DNA from: Stanieria sp. NIES-3757
GTDB taxonomy: Bacteria; Cyanobacteriota; Cyanobacteriia; Cyanobacteriales; Xenococcaceae
Length of the DNA: 64,000 bases
Assembly: GCA_002355455.1 (NCBI GenBank)
Contig: AP017375.1
Coordinates: 1,302,001 to 1,366,000 of the forward strand
Direction: 5' to 3'
Shown: positions 9,226 through 17,804 of the stretch, piece by piece
Position numbering within the stretch: the first letter of the stretch is position 1
Layout: each line of letters starts with the position of its first letter
Program-made: the position numbers and the translations under genes
Notes under the pieces: generated by a model
Databases searched by the model: none
Told to the model about the DNA's origin: nothing
The model's input: only the letters and a program-made list of their open reading frames with translations

Positions 9226-9954
9226 ATGAAAACTAATTTTTATGATACGGACGAACGCAAACTAAGTTGGAGTGAATCAGCTTGGTTTTCCTCCTATGGC
9301 ACGGCGGAACAATCTTTCAATTCGTCTAATTCCTTACCTGCGCTGGATTCTCCACGATCAGAATACCAATTGCGAGCTTCAGTAGAAGAAAAAGTAGCTC
9401 AAGGTCACTATGCAGTTGCGATCGCCATGCTCAATCAATTAATTGCTCTTCATCCTAATAGTGCTATTGACTATAATAACCGAGGACTAATGCATTTTCG
9501 CAACAATCAAATTGCAGAAGCCATCGCCGATCTCTCTCAAGCTTTAAAACTCGATCCCAAACTAGATAGTGCCTATAATAATCGAGCCAATTGTTATGCT
9601 GCTCAAGGTAATTTAGCCGAAGCGATCGCTGATTATGATGTAGCTTTAGATTTAAATCCTGCTAATGTCCGTGCTTGGATTAATCAAGGTGTGACTTTCC
9701 GCGAAATGGGCTTATACGATTTAGCTGTAGAAAATTTTGATATTGCTGGGATCATTGGCAATAGTTTACATGAAAGAATTTATGCCGAACGGGGTAGGGC
9801 TTATCATTTAAGAGGCGATTGGAATTGTGCAGTAGCAGATTATCAACAAGCCTTAGAATTGTTAGCTTCACACCCTAATTTAATTAACTATCAACAAAAA
9901 GTACAAAATTGGCTTGATGAGCTACTCTATCCTGCCAAAAATTTTCTTGATTAA
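9226..9954 (+). CDS. tetratricopeptide repeat protein
   Basis: A soluble 242-residue protein. A poorly conserved N-terminus (about 1-55) is followed by at least four TPR units with the W/Y-G-A-Y-A-P pattern: ALHPNSAIDYNNRGLMHFR, ALKLDPKLDSAYNNRANCYA, ALDLNPANVRAWINQG, then AERGRAYHLRGDWNCAVADY. TPR domains bind other proteins; no enzymatic domain is present, so the partner is unknown. The frame is open from a GTG at 9166. ATG at 9226 (MKTNFYDTDERKLSW) is preferred, though neither has a strong ribosome binding site. The leader is long and next to the structured RNA candidate. Confidence 0.85.
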   Translation: MKTNFYDTDERKLSWSESAWFSSYGTAEQSFNSSNSLPALDSPRSEYQLRASVEEKVAQGHYAVAIAMLNQLIALHPNSAIDYNNRGLMHFRNNQIAEAIADLSQALKLDPKLDSAYNNRANCYAAQGNLAEAIADYDVALDLNPANVRAWINQGVTFREMGLYDLAVENFDIAGIIGNSLHERIYAERGRAYHLRGDWNCAVADYQQALELLASHPNLINYQQKVQNWLDELLYPAKNFLD

Positions 9955-9962
9955 GTAACTCA

Positions 9963-10328
9963 CTAATTTTCTTGTGATTGTTTGGGATTGAGCCAAAAAA
10001 TCTTGCTTTGATTAGGAGCGAGTTGAGAACTATACTGCTCTATTAAATTTTGGGTTTGTTCAGGGTCAAAATTATAAGTAAGTTGTTCTCTTAAATCTGC
10101 CACTCTAGCTTCGGTTTCTTCAACTTCAGCACGTAATTCTTTTAATTTAGTTTGTTGAGCAAAGTTATAAGGTAACAATTTACCTAAAGAGGCGATCGCA
10201 ATAAGGGCTAAGACGCAGTTAAAAATGAGCTTGATTCCAGTTTCAATCGTTAATTCGGTGTAAAATTTTTGTCGAGAAGCAGACTTATAAGGACGAACTC
10301 GTGAAGGTTTTGGTTGTCGAGAAATCAT
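9963..10328 (-). CDS. conserved membrane-anchored coiled-coil protein
   Basis: A 121-residue protein with a basic N-terminus (SRQPKPSRVRPYKSASRQK), one membrane segment (about 33-51, IFNCVLALIAIASLGKLL) and then a charged heptad region (LKELRAEVEETEARVADLREQL) that should form a coiled coil. The topology resembles small septum- or thylakoid-associated proteins, but I recognise no named family. It is convergent with the TPR gene (eight-base gap) and lies downstream of psaM on the same strand. Confidence 0.75.
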   Translation of the reverse strand: MISRQPKPSRVRPYKSASRQKFYTELTIETGIKLIFNCVLALIAIASLGKLLPYNFAQQTKLKELRAEVEETEARVADLREQLTYNFDPEQTQNLIEQYSSQLAPNQSKIFWLNPKQSQEN

Positions 10329-10460
10329 GGTTCACCGTGAATAAAACAGGAGTTGGGTCTTTAGATTAGCAATTTTTTTTGACGATCACCAGATCTTAAA
10401 TCCACAACTCCCTGGAAAACTCCTGTTGTTCTAAGAAAAAATTACAATTATCGCTACCAA

Positions 10461-10559
10461 TTAAGATTTATAAAGTTCAGTAGAAAGGCGGAGAGCTAGG
10501 ATTCCGGGAATTAGAGCGATAACTAAAGCAACTAAAACTTGAGTATCTGATAAAGGCAT
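10461..10559 (-). CDS. psaM: photosystem I reaction centre subunit XII
   Basis: PsaM is a one-helix thylakoid membrane subunit at the photosystem I trimer/monomer edge. The 32-residue product begins [19 protein letters not shown] and ends [12 protein letters not shown], matching the family signature ([20 protein letters not shown]). A good ribosome binding site (AAGGAG) lies 11 bases upstream of the ATG at 10559. The gene is monocistronic-looking, with about 130 bases to the next minus-strand gene. It identifies the organism as an oxygenic cyanobacterium. Confidence 0.96.
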   Translation of the reverse strand: MPLSDTQVLVALVIALIPGILALRLSTELYKS

Positions 10560-10760
10560 ATTGAATTTAACTCCTTACAATCAAAAGATTTATCAACTAC
10601 TTTGCGTCAAAACTGACCCCTTACGAAACATCTTGTTACAAGATGCAACATAAATCGCTAGTTCTCAAGCAAAGCATAAGTAAAGACGTAGAAAGGTTTA
10701 AAATCTTTCTATACCTTACTTTTTATTTAATTAATAATTCTTTTTAGAGAAAAGCTATTA

Positions 10761-11471
10761 ATGCTAGAACAAGTGACCAATTCTTTAGTAACTTTGGGAG
10801 CCAAAACTCCTTTGGTACTGTTAATTTTAGTGGTGTTAGAAGCCGTGTTATCAGCAGACAATGCGATCGCGCTAGCTGCCATTGCTCAAAGTTTGGAAAA
10901 AGGCGAACAACAACAAAAAGCTCTCAATATCGGTTTATTACTTGCTTATGTTTTAAGAATATCTTTGATTTTGACAGCAACTTGGGTGGTCAAGTTTTGG
11001 CAGTTTGAATTATTGGGAGCAGTTTATTTACTATGGTTAGTGTTTAATTATTTTACGACTCCCGAAACTCAAAACGAACATCATCACCATTTGAGTTTTT
11101 CTTCTCTTTGGCAAATAATTCCCCTAATTGCCGTCACAGATTTAGCTTTTTCTCTCGATAGTGTTACTACCGCTATTGCAGTAGCTGAAGATACTTGGTT
11201 GATTGTGGTTGGCGGTACCATTGGTGTTATTACTTTAAGATTTTTGGCAGGATTATTTATTCGTTGGCTAGAAGAATATACTTATCTAGAAGATGCAGGT
11301 TTTATTACTGTTGGTTTTGTTGGTTTGCGTTTACTGTTAAAAGTTATTGCACCTCAATTAGTCCCTCCTGAATGGATAATGATTTCGCTGATCTTTGTTT
11401 TATTCGTTTGGGGTTTTTCTAAACGCAATCCCTTAGAAACTTCTGAAGATCAGCAAGAAATTAATTCTTAA
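10761..11471 (+). CDS. TerC-family integral membrane protein
   Basis: A 236-residue polytopic membrane protein with about seven hydrophobic segments. Two family motifs with paired acidic residues are present: LEAVLSADNAIALAA (about 27-41) and DLAFSLDSVTTAIAVAEDTW (about 129-148). A short His stretch (EHHHH) lies in a loop. TerC-family proteins such as Alx/MntP-associated ones export or buffer manganese, and the plant homologue acts in thylakoid biogenesis. A role in thylakoid or periplasmic Mn handling is an inference. The ATG at 10761 follows an AGAGAAAAG purine stretch. Confidence 0.9.
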   Translation: MLEQVTNSLVTLGAKTPLVLLILVVLEAVLSADNAIALAAIAQSLEKGEQQQKALNIGLLLAYVLRISLILTATWVVKFWQFELLGAVYLLWLVFNYFTTPETQNEHHHHLSFSSLWQIIPLIAVTDLAFSLDSVTTAIAVAEDTWLIVVGGTIGVITLRFLAGLFIRWLEEYTYLEDAGFITVGFVGLRLLLKVIAPQLVPPEWIMISLIFVLFVWGFSKRNPLETSEDQQEINS

Positions 11472-11526
11472 GTTTTTTTTTGCTTCAGTTCAACGATTAA
11501 AACTGAAATCGTTACAATAGAGTTAA

Positions 11527-13275
11527 TTGACCCTGATTCTGATTAAGCCTATCGATACTATTTACGGAAACCTTAAAGGACTCAAACCTAGTCAACTCAA
11601 GCAGCTACAAAGACTGTATCATCAGAAGCTGCCTGGCGATCGCTTTACAACGAGTGAATTTGCTCAAAGACTAGCAGCAATAAGCACGGAGATTAATCAA
11701 GCTGTCTGTGCCTATATCAATCGTCGCGGACAAGTAATTCGTGTAGGAGTGGGAACTCCTCATCAAACCCAAATTCCTCCTTTAGAATTACCCCGTTACG
11801 GTGCAGAGCGTCTTTGTGGAATTCGCTGTATTGCCACCAAACTCAAACCAGAACCGCCTAAAGAAGCTAGTCTCACGGCAATGGTACGTCAGAGATTGGA
11901 TGCTTTAGTAATTCTCACCCTGACAGGAACAGGAATAACCAGAAGGGGTGGTGGAGCAACTGGTTACGTCAAAGAAACTTATTTAGCTCATTTAGTACCT
12001 CAACCAGAGTTAAATCTGGACAATCAAGATTATTGGTCAGTATCTCCTGCTCTAAGTCTAGATTTGCTGAGTAAACAAGACTTTCTCAGTTTAGTTGAAG
12101 GCTTAGAAACCGAGTTTGAGCGAGAATATTTAGGACAGGAAGTAGATGCCGATCGCGATCGCGTTGTGATTGTTGGCTTACAAACTGACCGCATGAGTCA
12201 GGAACAATTTGAAAATTCCTTACAAGAATTAGCGCGCCTAGTAGATACCGCAGGAGGAGACGTTCTCTATACTATTCAACAAAAACGCCCTCAATCCCAT
12301 CCTCAAACTGTAGTCGGTGCAGGAAAAGTTGAAGAAATTGCTCTCAAAGTTCAAACTCTAGGAGCTAATCTAGTCGTATTTGACCGCGATCTTTCTCCTG
12401 CTCAAGTGCGGAATTTAGAAACTCAATTTGGAGTAAGAGTAGTAGACCGAACTGAAGTAATTTTAGATATTTTTGCTCAACGCGCCCAATCTCGTGCAGG
12501 GAAATTACAAGTAGAATTAGCCCAATTGGAATATATGCTACCTCGTCTAATTGGTAGAGGGCAAGCAATGTCACGCTTAGGTGGTGGAATTGGTACGAGG
12601 GGTCCTGGTGAAACTAAACTTGAAACCGAACGACGTGGAATTCAAAAACGAATTGCTCGTTTGCAACAGGATGTTAATCAACTCCAAGCTCATCGTTCCC
12701 GTTTACGTCAACAACGCCAAAAACAAGAAATTCCCACAGTCGCGATCGCGGGTTATACGAATGCAGGGAAATCTACCTTAATTAACGCTTTAACCAGTGC
12801 TGATGTCTATACAGCCGATCAGTTGTTTGCCACTCTCGATCCGACTACTCGCCGTTTAGTCGTTTCTGATGCGGTTACAGGGGAAGCGCGGACGATTTTA
12901 TTAACCGATACCGTTGGTTTTATCGAAGAATTACCACCTTCTTTAGTTGATGCCTTTCGCGCTACTTTAGAAGAAGTTACCGAAGCAGATGCCTTATTGC
13001 ACGTAGTCGATTTATCTCATCCTGCCTGGGAAACTCAAATTCGTTCGGTAATGAAAATTTTACAAGAAATGCCGATCGCTCCAGGGCCAATTTTAATTGC
13101 CTTTAATAAGTTAGACCAAGTTGATAGCGAGACTTTAGCAAGAGCAAGAGAGGAGTTTCCTTTAGCAGTCTTTATCTCTGCTAGTCAGCGGTTTGGTTTA
13201 GAAACCCTACGGCAAAAATTAGGAGAGTTGGTTCATTATGCTGGTGATGGCAGTCATGTAGTTCAAGGGGAATAG
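11527..13275 (+). CDS. hflX: ribosome-associated GTPase HflX
   Basis: HflX is a GTPase that binds the 50S subunit and splits stalled ribosomes. The 582-residue protein has a long cyanobacterial N-terminal extension, the HflX domain with GGGIGTRGPGETKLETERR, a coiled coil, and a G domain with G1 GYTNAGKSTLINAL, G3 DTVGFIEELP and G4 NKLD. The only start that keeps IYGNLKGLKPSQLKQL is the TTG at 11527, so the exact start is uncertain. It lies 55 bases after the TerC gene and may share its transcript. Confidence 0.94.
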   Translation: MTLILIKPIDTIYGNLKGLKPSQLKQLQRLYHQKLPGDRFTTSEFAQRLAAISTEINQAVCAYINRRGQVIRVGVGTPHQTQIPPLELPRYGAERLCGIRCIATKLKPEPPKEASLTAMVRQRLDALVILTLTGTGITRRGGGATGYVKETYLAHLVPQPELNLDNQDYWSVSPALSLDLLSKQDFLSLVEGLETEFEREYLGQEVDADRDRVVIVGLQTDRMSQEQFENSLQELARLVDTAGGDVLYTIQQKRPQSHPQTVVGAGKVEEIALKVQTLGANLVVFDRDLSPAQVRNLETQFGVRVVDRTEVILDIFAQRAQSRAGKLQVELAQLEYMLPRLIGRGQAMSRLGGGIGTRGPGETKLETERRGIQKRIARLQQDVNQLQAHRSRLRQQRQKQEIPTVAIAGYTNAGKSTLINALTSADVYTADQLFATLDPTTRRLVVSDAVTGEARTILLTDTVGFIEELPPSLVDAFRATLEEVTEADALLHVVDLSHPAWETQIRSVMKILQEMPIAPGPILIAFNKLDQVDSETLARAREEFPLAVFISASQRFGLETLRQKLGELVHYAGDGSHVVQGE

Positions 13276-13400
13276 CATTGTAGAAGCTTTTTGCAAAAAA
13301 CCCTTACGGGAGCGAGTGGCGTATTTCTTTTTTACTTAGTAAATATTATTAGAATAGCGATCGCTTTAACAATAACTAATATTGCTATTATTCATAAAAT

Positions 13401-14168
13401 TCAATCAATTAAAATATCATCAGTAGACTTTTCTAAGTCATATTGCCATTCAATATTAGGCATAGATTCAAAAGCTTGACGTACCGAATCTTCCCACAAC
13501 TTGCGAATTTTTGCTAAATAAGGATCACCTAGACGTAGTTGCAAGGTATTGCGGATTACCAAACTATCAGTTTTATACATGACTAAGTTAATTGGTGGGC
13601 CGACAGAAATATTAGATTTCATGGTCGAATCAATCGATAAAAGAGCGCATTTGGCAACATCGTTCAAAGGTGTATCATAAGTTATGGTGCGGTCTAGTAT
13701 AGGTTTACCGTATTTCGTCTCACCAATTTGTAAAAAAGGTGTTTCTTTGGTTGCTTGAATAAAATTGCCTTGAGGATAAATTAAAAATAATTGGGGTTCT
13801 TCTCCTTTGATTTGTCCGCCCAATAAAAAATTACAACTATGATCGATGCGATCTTTTTCTAACCAAGAACGATCTATACTTTGAATTTCTCGACTTTTCT
13901 CACCAATGTAACGAGCAACATCAAACATAGTCGAGAGAGTATGCAAATTGCTTTCCTGCTGATTTTGAATATCTCGATTTAACCTAGTTATTACTCCTTG
14001 GGTTACCGAAAGATTACCAGAAGCACAAATAATAATTACTCTTTCTCCTGGTAAAGAAAGATCGAACAACTTTTTATAGGCTGAAATATAATCAACTCCT
14101 GCATTAGTGCGAGAGTCAGCAGCCATAACAATTCCAAAGCGATTGATAATCCCCAAGCAATAGGTCAT
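13401..14168 (-). CDS. Anbu-type proteasome-like peptidase
   Basis: A 255-residue member of the 20S-proteasome superfamily (Ntn-hydrolase), of the ancestral beta-subunit (Anbu) type. After removal of Met, the ATG at 14168 leaves Thr as the N-terminal nucleophile (MTYCLGIINRFGIVMAADSR), which is why the ATG six bases upstream is rejected. The conserved ADSRTNAGVDY segment, the acidic/Lys catalytic support region and the glycine-rich INLVMY core are present. Anbu forms open helical rings. Its usual partners (ATP-grasp, alpha-E, transglutaminase-like genes) are not adjacent here. It follows a zinc-ribbon gene by eight bases. Confidence 0.9.
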   Translation of the reverse strand: MTYCLGIINRFGIVMAADSRTNAGVDYISAYKKLFDLSLPGERVIIICASGNLSVTQGVITRLNRDIQNQQESNLHTLSTMFDVARYIGEKSREIQSIDRSWLEKDRIDHSCNFLLGGQIKGEEPQLFLIYPQGNFIQATKETPFLQIGETKYGKPILDRTITYDTPLNDVAKCALLSIDSTMKSNISVGPPINLVMYKTDSLVIRNTLQLRLGDPYLAKIRKLWEDSVRQAFESMPNIEWQYDLEKSTDDILID

Positions 14169-14176
14169 GTACAATA

Positions 14177-14719
14177 TTAATCCTTTAATTGATGTCCACA
14201 GCTACCACAAAAGCGATCGCTATCTTTAACGTGATGACCGCATTGAGTACAAAAACGCTGTGTTGAAGTAGATTTTACTTCTTCTTCCATTTTCATAGAC
14301 ATATTTCCCATCCGCATTTCCATGGGATTCATGTTCATGGACATATTTCTCATTTTCATTGGTTGCATTGGTTCAAACTTAATTTTACTTGAGCTTTTTG
14401 CTGCTGAATCTGCTGTTTTTTGAAGGGATAAAGTTTCAGCATCATTCAAAGATGGTACGTTTGTGAGGGTATTAATGCCACTAGCTTGGATTTGAACAAA
14501 ATACTTTCCTCTATCAGTCTCTAGCTGTAGGACAAAACCAAATTTGGTGGTGAATAATTTGGGTGGTGTCGTCCAAATACCTGTGGTTAAATTGCTACTT
14601 TGACTTTGCTGTTGTCCCGCACTACTACCGATCAAAGTAATCAATGTTTGAGTGCCTTGATTTTCAAGATATAACTGTTGATTGGCACTGAGATTTGCTG
14701 TGTAAGCCATTAAGCTCAT
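14177..14719 (-). CDS. zinc-ribbon protein with a methionine-rich linker
   Basis: A 180-residue protein of unknown function. The N-terminal part (about 1-90) is beta-rich. A linker at about 118-145 is strikingly methionine-rich (QPMKMRNMSMNMNPMEMRM). The C-terminus is a double zinc ribbon with CTQCGHH and CGSCGHQ. ATG at 14719 or at 14710 (MAYTANLSANQQ) could be used. It lies eight bases upstream of the Anbu gene, in the same direction, so the two are very probably co-transcribed; a functional link with Anbu is an inference. Confidence 0.8.
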   Translation of the reverse strand: MSLMAYTANLSANQQLYLENQGTQTLITLIGSSAGQQQSQSSNLTTGIWTTPPKLFTTKFGFVLQLETDRGKYFVQIQASGINTLTNVPSLNDAETLSLQKTADSAAKSSSKIKFEPMQPMKMRNMSMNMNPMEMRMGNMSMKMEEEVKSTSTQRFCTQCGHHVKDSDRFCGSCGHQLKD

Positions 14720-15051
14720 CGCCTTTATTGATTTATGCTATTTCATTGTAATTATTTTCTGACCCAAAAAAATGATTGAATGTCAGAGAAAAATGAATAT
14801 ATCAATCTACAATAATTGGGACAAAAACTCTAGTTAAATACTTATTTCTTCTTAATGAAGTTTAATTAAACGAATATTTGTCAAAAGTATTGAGCCTCGA
14901 TTTTTACAATGTAAATGATTATCTTCTGCAAATTAATCTTTAGCAAAAAAACTGATAAAATTGCCAGAACACAACAAACTATTGCCTTCAATTGTCCTGG
15001 CAAAAGATAAATCTGTTTATTTGGTAAGACAAAATAAACCTTTAACGTTTC
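14720..15051. other. intergenic stretch
   Basis: No gene seen. It is AT-rich and contains the terminator of the 15052 gene near its right end and the promoter region of the zinc-ribbon/Anbu pair near its left end. Confidence 0.6.
14945..15003 (-). terminator. terminator hairpin for the 79-residue protein gene
   Basis: On the minus strand TTGCCAGGACA and TGTTCTGGCAA form an 11-base stem (one G-U pair) with a 21-base loop, followed by TTTT and then seven T residues. It lies about 50 bases after the stop of the 15052-15291 gene. Confidence 0.65.
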
Positions 15052-15291
15052 TTAAACACTGGTTGCAGTTTTCTTAGGAGATAAATGTTCTTGATATTTA
15101 GGATCTAACCAACACAGCGGTAAAGATTCACCTGAAGGAAAAATTAAATTAGATTTGGCAAAAGTTTCGGGATCTTGCATTTCTTCTCCAGCATGAAATC
15201 GACCTGTAATTTCTTGTTTACAAGGGTCGTAAATATCTTCCAAATCTAAAACTTCTACTAAATCACCACTATGTTTATGTTTTAAAAACAT
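15052..15291 (-). CDS. small conserved acidic protein
   Basis: A 79-residue soluble protein with no membrane segment. It starts MFLKHKHSGDLVEVLDLEDI and contains CKQEITGRFHAGEEMQDPE and SLPLCWLDPKYQ. I know of no assigned function; it looks like a cyanobacteria-specific small protein. The ribosome binding site is excellent (GGAGGG at 15295-15300, complement), which makes translation credible. It is monocistronic, with its own terminator. Confidence 0.75.
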   Translation of the reverse strand: MFLKHKHSGDLVEVLDLEDIYDPCKQEITGRFHAGEEMQDPETFAKSNLIFPSGESLPLCWLDPKYQEHLSPKKTATSV

Positions 15292-15623
15292 AAGCCCTCC
15301 TTAATTAATCTTGAGAAATTACGTATTACTTTAGGTAATCTTTTTGTCTAAAACTAAGTCCTACCTCTAAAATAAAACTTTTTCTAGCAATTACATAATC
15401 TCTCGTTCTGCTACTTTCACGCTAGCACAGGTTTTGATTAATAAATATTAAAAATAAAAGTATTACTTATGCTAGATGACAAATACTTGTAATGAGCTAT
15501 GTTATTTTTCTTTATATTTAGTAAGAATACATTCAAGAAACCATAACATTTTTCTCAATTTACCTTTATAAAAAAACGTCTTGTATTAGCATAAAAATAT
15601 AGTCTCAATTGATAGATCAGCAA
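15292..15623. other. intergenic stretch between divergent genes
   Basis: AT-rich, no gene seen. Apart from the ribosome binding site of the minus-strand gene at 15295-15300, I see no strong inverted repeat or promoter match. Confidence 0.5.
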
Positions 15624-15977
15624 ATGGGCAGCATCATTAAAGCGATCGCGGGTACTCTCATTCTCTCTAGCCTATTGGAACTAAATTTATTTGCCAATGG
15701 CACTCAGGCACAAACCGATACAGTAGTTAATAATCAGGTTAATGAGATCCCAATCGACGATCAAGCTCGTTATTTGAAAGGATTAGAAAATAGAAATTCC
15801 TCCGATTGGAATTTTGCGGTAGGAGGAGGAGAATTCAGCGAGAATAGCTATCAACTCACTCTATCTCAACCAAATGTCCGTATTATTGAGCAAAATCAAC
15901 CAGAATGGCGCAATACTGGTAAAGATGCTACTTATTCGATACTTGTAGATGTTTATAATTTTTCTTTAGAAGAATAA
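15624..15977 (+). CDS. small exported hypothetical protein
   Basis: A 117-residue protein that begins MGSIIKAIAGTLILSSLLEL and has a cleavable-looking signal sequence ending around GTQAQTD. The mature region is rich in Asn, Gln and acidic residues, with no recognisable domain. The open frame extends to a TTG at 15609, but the ATG at 15624 gives the clean signal peptide. The tmRNA gene is downstream on the opposite strand. Confidence 0.65.
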   Translation: MGSIIKAIAGTLILSSLLELNLFANGTQAQTDTVVNNQVNEIPIDDQARYLKGLENRNSSDWNFAVGGGEFSENSYQLTLSQPNVRIIEQNQPEWRNTGKDATYSILVDVYNFSLEE

Positions 15978-16162
15978 TCGTTGTATTTAGGTTGATTTAT
16001 TGTTAAACCAAACAATGATTGATTTTGTTTGACAAGTTGGATTTATTCAACTGACGAATTGGCTTAATCTGCGTCAGCATTTAGCCAAAACTTTGACTAA
16101 AAAGTATACCATGCTAGCCTCTTTTTCAATTGAGCTAGATGATTTATAAAAGTAAGTTTTAA

Positions 16163-16543
16163 TGGAGCCGAGCAGAGTCGAACTGCTGTCCAGACTGGAT
16201 ATTTACTTTCCGCTCATTCACAGGTTTAGCTCTTCTGATCCTCAGAGCGGGAACCATCTCTTATCCCTGATGGCGGGATTCTCTAGTAAAGTCTTTACCT
16301 TTTAATTGACCAGAGGCAAATAAAAGATGCATCCGTTGGGGTTAAACTTTTAGTCCTTAACGGAGTCAAACTAAAAGCGAGCAAGTCTAGTTTAGACCTA
16401 GGCTAATACCGCCTGACGCTCAAATTTTACGATGTTATTCGCAGTTACTTTTTTGTTTTGAGCCTGGATTTCCGAGAGTTGACTCCCTCTCGACCTGCAT
16501 CACGGGTTAGCTTTCGCCAACCTGTCGAAACCGTTACGGCCCC
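16163..16543 (-). ncRNA. ssrA: transfer-messenger RNA
   Basis: tmRNA rescues stalled ribosomes and tags the incomplete protein for proteolysis. On the minus strand the 5' end GGGGCCGTAACGG pairs with the 3' end CGGCTCCA to form the acceptor stem, and the 3' half has a T-arm (CAGTTCGACTCTG). The tag frame begins at resume codon GCG (16442-16440) and reads ANNIVKFERQAVLA, then stop TAG at 16400-16398, a typical cyanobacterial tag. The molecule is about 381 bases and one-piece. CCA beyond the final CCA-like end is not encoded as a full repeat. Confidence 0.97.
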
Positions 16544-16703
16544 TTGTGCATTTTCTAATAATTATTGTAGCGATTTTAGTCAAATCTGACAACGTTACAA
16601 AAGATTGAGTAGTACTAATCTTGGTATCTTTCCGCGAGAAGATCACTTTATATTAATTAAATTGTGTTGCAAAATCACTCGATAAGTAAATCCAGATACG
16701 ATC

Positions 16704-17690
16704 ATGTTTCCTATTAATCGCCCTCGCCGTTTACGTCAAAATGCTCAATTGCGCCGTATGGTGCAAGAAACAGTGCTTACTGCTAATGATTTAATTTATC
16801 CTCTCTTTGCCGTACCAGGGGATGCAGTGGCAGTAGAAGTCAAATCTATGCCTGGAGTGTATCAACTTTCCGTAGATAAGATTGTGGAAGAAGCTAAAGA
16901 AGTTTACGATTTGGGAATTCCCGCGATTATTCTCTTTGGCATTCCTGAAAATAAAGATGCAGATGCTACTGGTGCATGGCATGATTGTGGAATTGTTCAA
17001 AAAGCAGCAACTGCTGTTAAGGAAGCTGTACCAGATTTAGTAGTGATTGCTGATACTTGTTTGTGTGAATATACTTCTCATGGTCATTGTGGTTATTTAG
17101 AAGTAGGAGACTTAACAGGTAGAGTTTTAAACGATCCAACTTTAGAATTACTCAAAAAAACGGCAGTTTCTCAAGCTAAAGCAGGGGCAGATATCATTGC
17201 ACCTTCTGGGATGATGGATGGATTTGTCCAAGCGATTAGAGAAGGATTGGATGAAGCTGGTTTTCAAGACACTCCAATTCTTTCCTATGCAGCTAAATAT
17301 GCTTCTGCTTATTATGGTCCTTTCCGTGATGCTGCTGAATCTTCTCCTCAATTTGGCGATCGCAGAACGTATCAGATGGATCCTGCTAATGGTAAAGAAG
17401 CACTTAAAGAAGTATATTTAGATATTGCTGAAGGGGCAGATATGTTAATGGTAAAACCTGCCTTATCTTATATGGATATTATTTGGCGAGTGAAAGAAAT
17501 TACTAATTTACCTGTAGCTGCTTACAATGTTTCTGGTGAATATTCGATGGTTAAAGCTGCTGCCCTCAATGGTTGGATTGATGAGAAAAAAGTAACTTTA
17601 GAGACTTTAACAAGTTTTAAACGTGCAGGGGCAGATTTGATTTTGACTTATCATGCCAAAGATGCGGTGCGTTGGCTGAATGAATCGTAA
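16704..17690 (+). CDS. hemB: delta-aminolevulinic acid dehydratase (porphobilinogen synthase)
   Basis: Condenses two 5-aminolevulinate molecules to porphobilinogen, feeding haem and chlorophyll synthesis. The 328-residue cytosolic protein has the usual length. Visible motifs are the metal-site segment [14 protein letters not shown], the Schiff-base region [17 protein letters not shown] and the second catalytic lysine in [13 protein letters not shown]. The ATG at 16704 is the standard start. It stands alone, divergent from the tmRNA gene, and is followed by convergent zorC-like gene 114 bases away. Confidence 0.97.
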   Translation: MFPINRPRRLRQNAQLRRMVQETVLTANDLIYPLFAVPGDAVAVEVKSMPGVYQLSVDKIVEEAKEVYDLGIPAIILFGIPENKDADATGAWHDCGIVQKAATAVKEAVPDLVVIADTCLCEYTSHGHCGYLEVGDLTGRVLNDPTLELLKKTAVSQAKAGADIIAPSGMMDGFVQAIREGLDEAGFQDTPILSYAAKYASAYYGPFRDAAESSPQFGDRRTYQMDPANGKEALKEVYLDIAEGADMLMVKPALSYMDIIWRVKEITNLPVAAYNVSGEYSMVKAAALNGWIDEKKVTLETLTSFKRAGADLILTYHAKDAVRWLNES

Positions 17691-17804
17691 AAATATCTAG
17701 GGCGATTAAATAAATATTTTGGGTTTTAAGTAGGGGTAATTCATTAATTACTCCTACACAAACATCTAAAAAAATTATTGTAGTTAAGTAAGCGCGAATG
17801 TCTT

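Noticed and set aside
13291-13479. Plus-strand 62-residue frame after hflX
   Set aside because: It overlaps the 3' end of the Anbu gene on the other strand and is low complexity (isoleucine/serine-rich), with no ribosome binding site.
16163-16543. Tyrosine or other tRNA gene
   Set aside because: The tRNA-like 3' end belongs to tmRNA, which has the tag frame and pairing of both ends.
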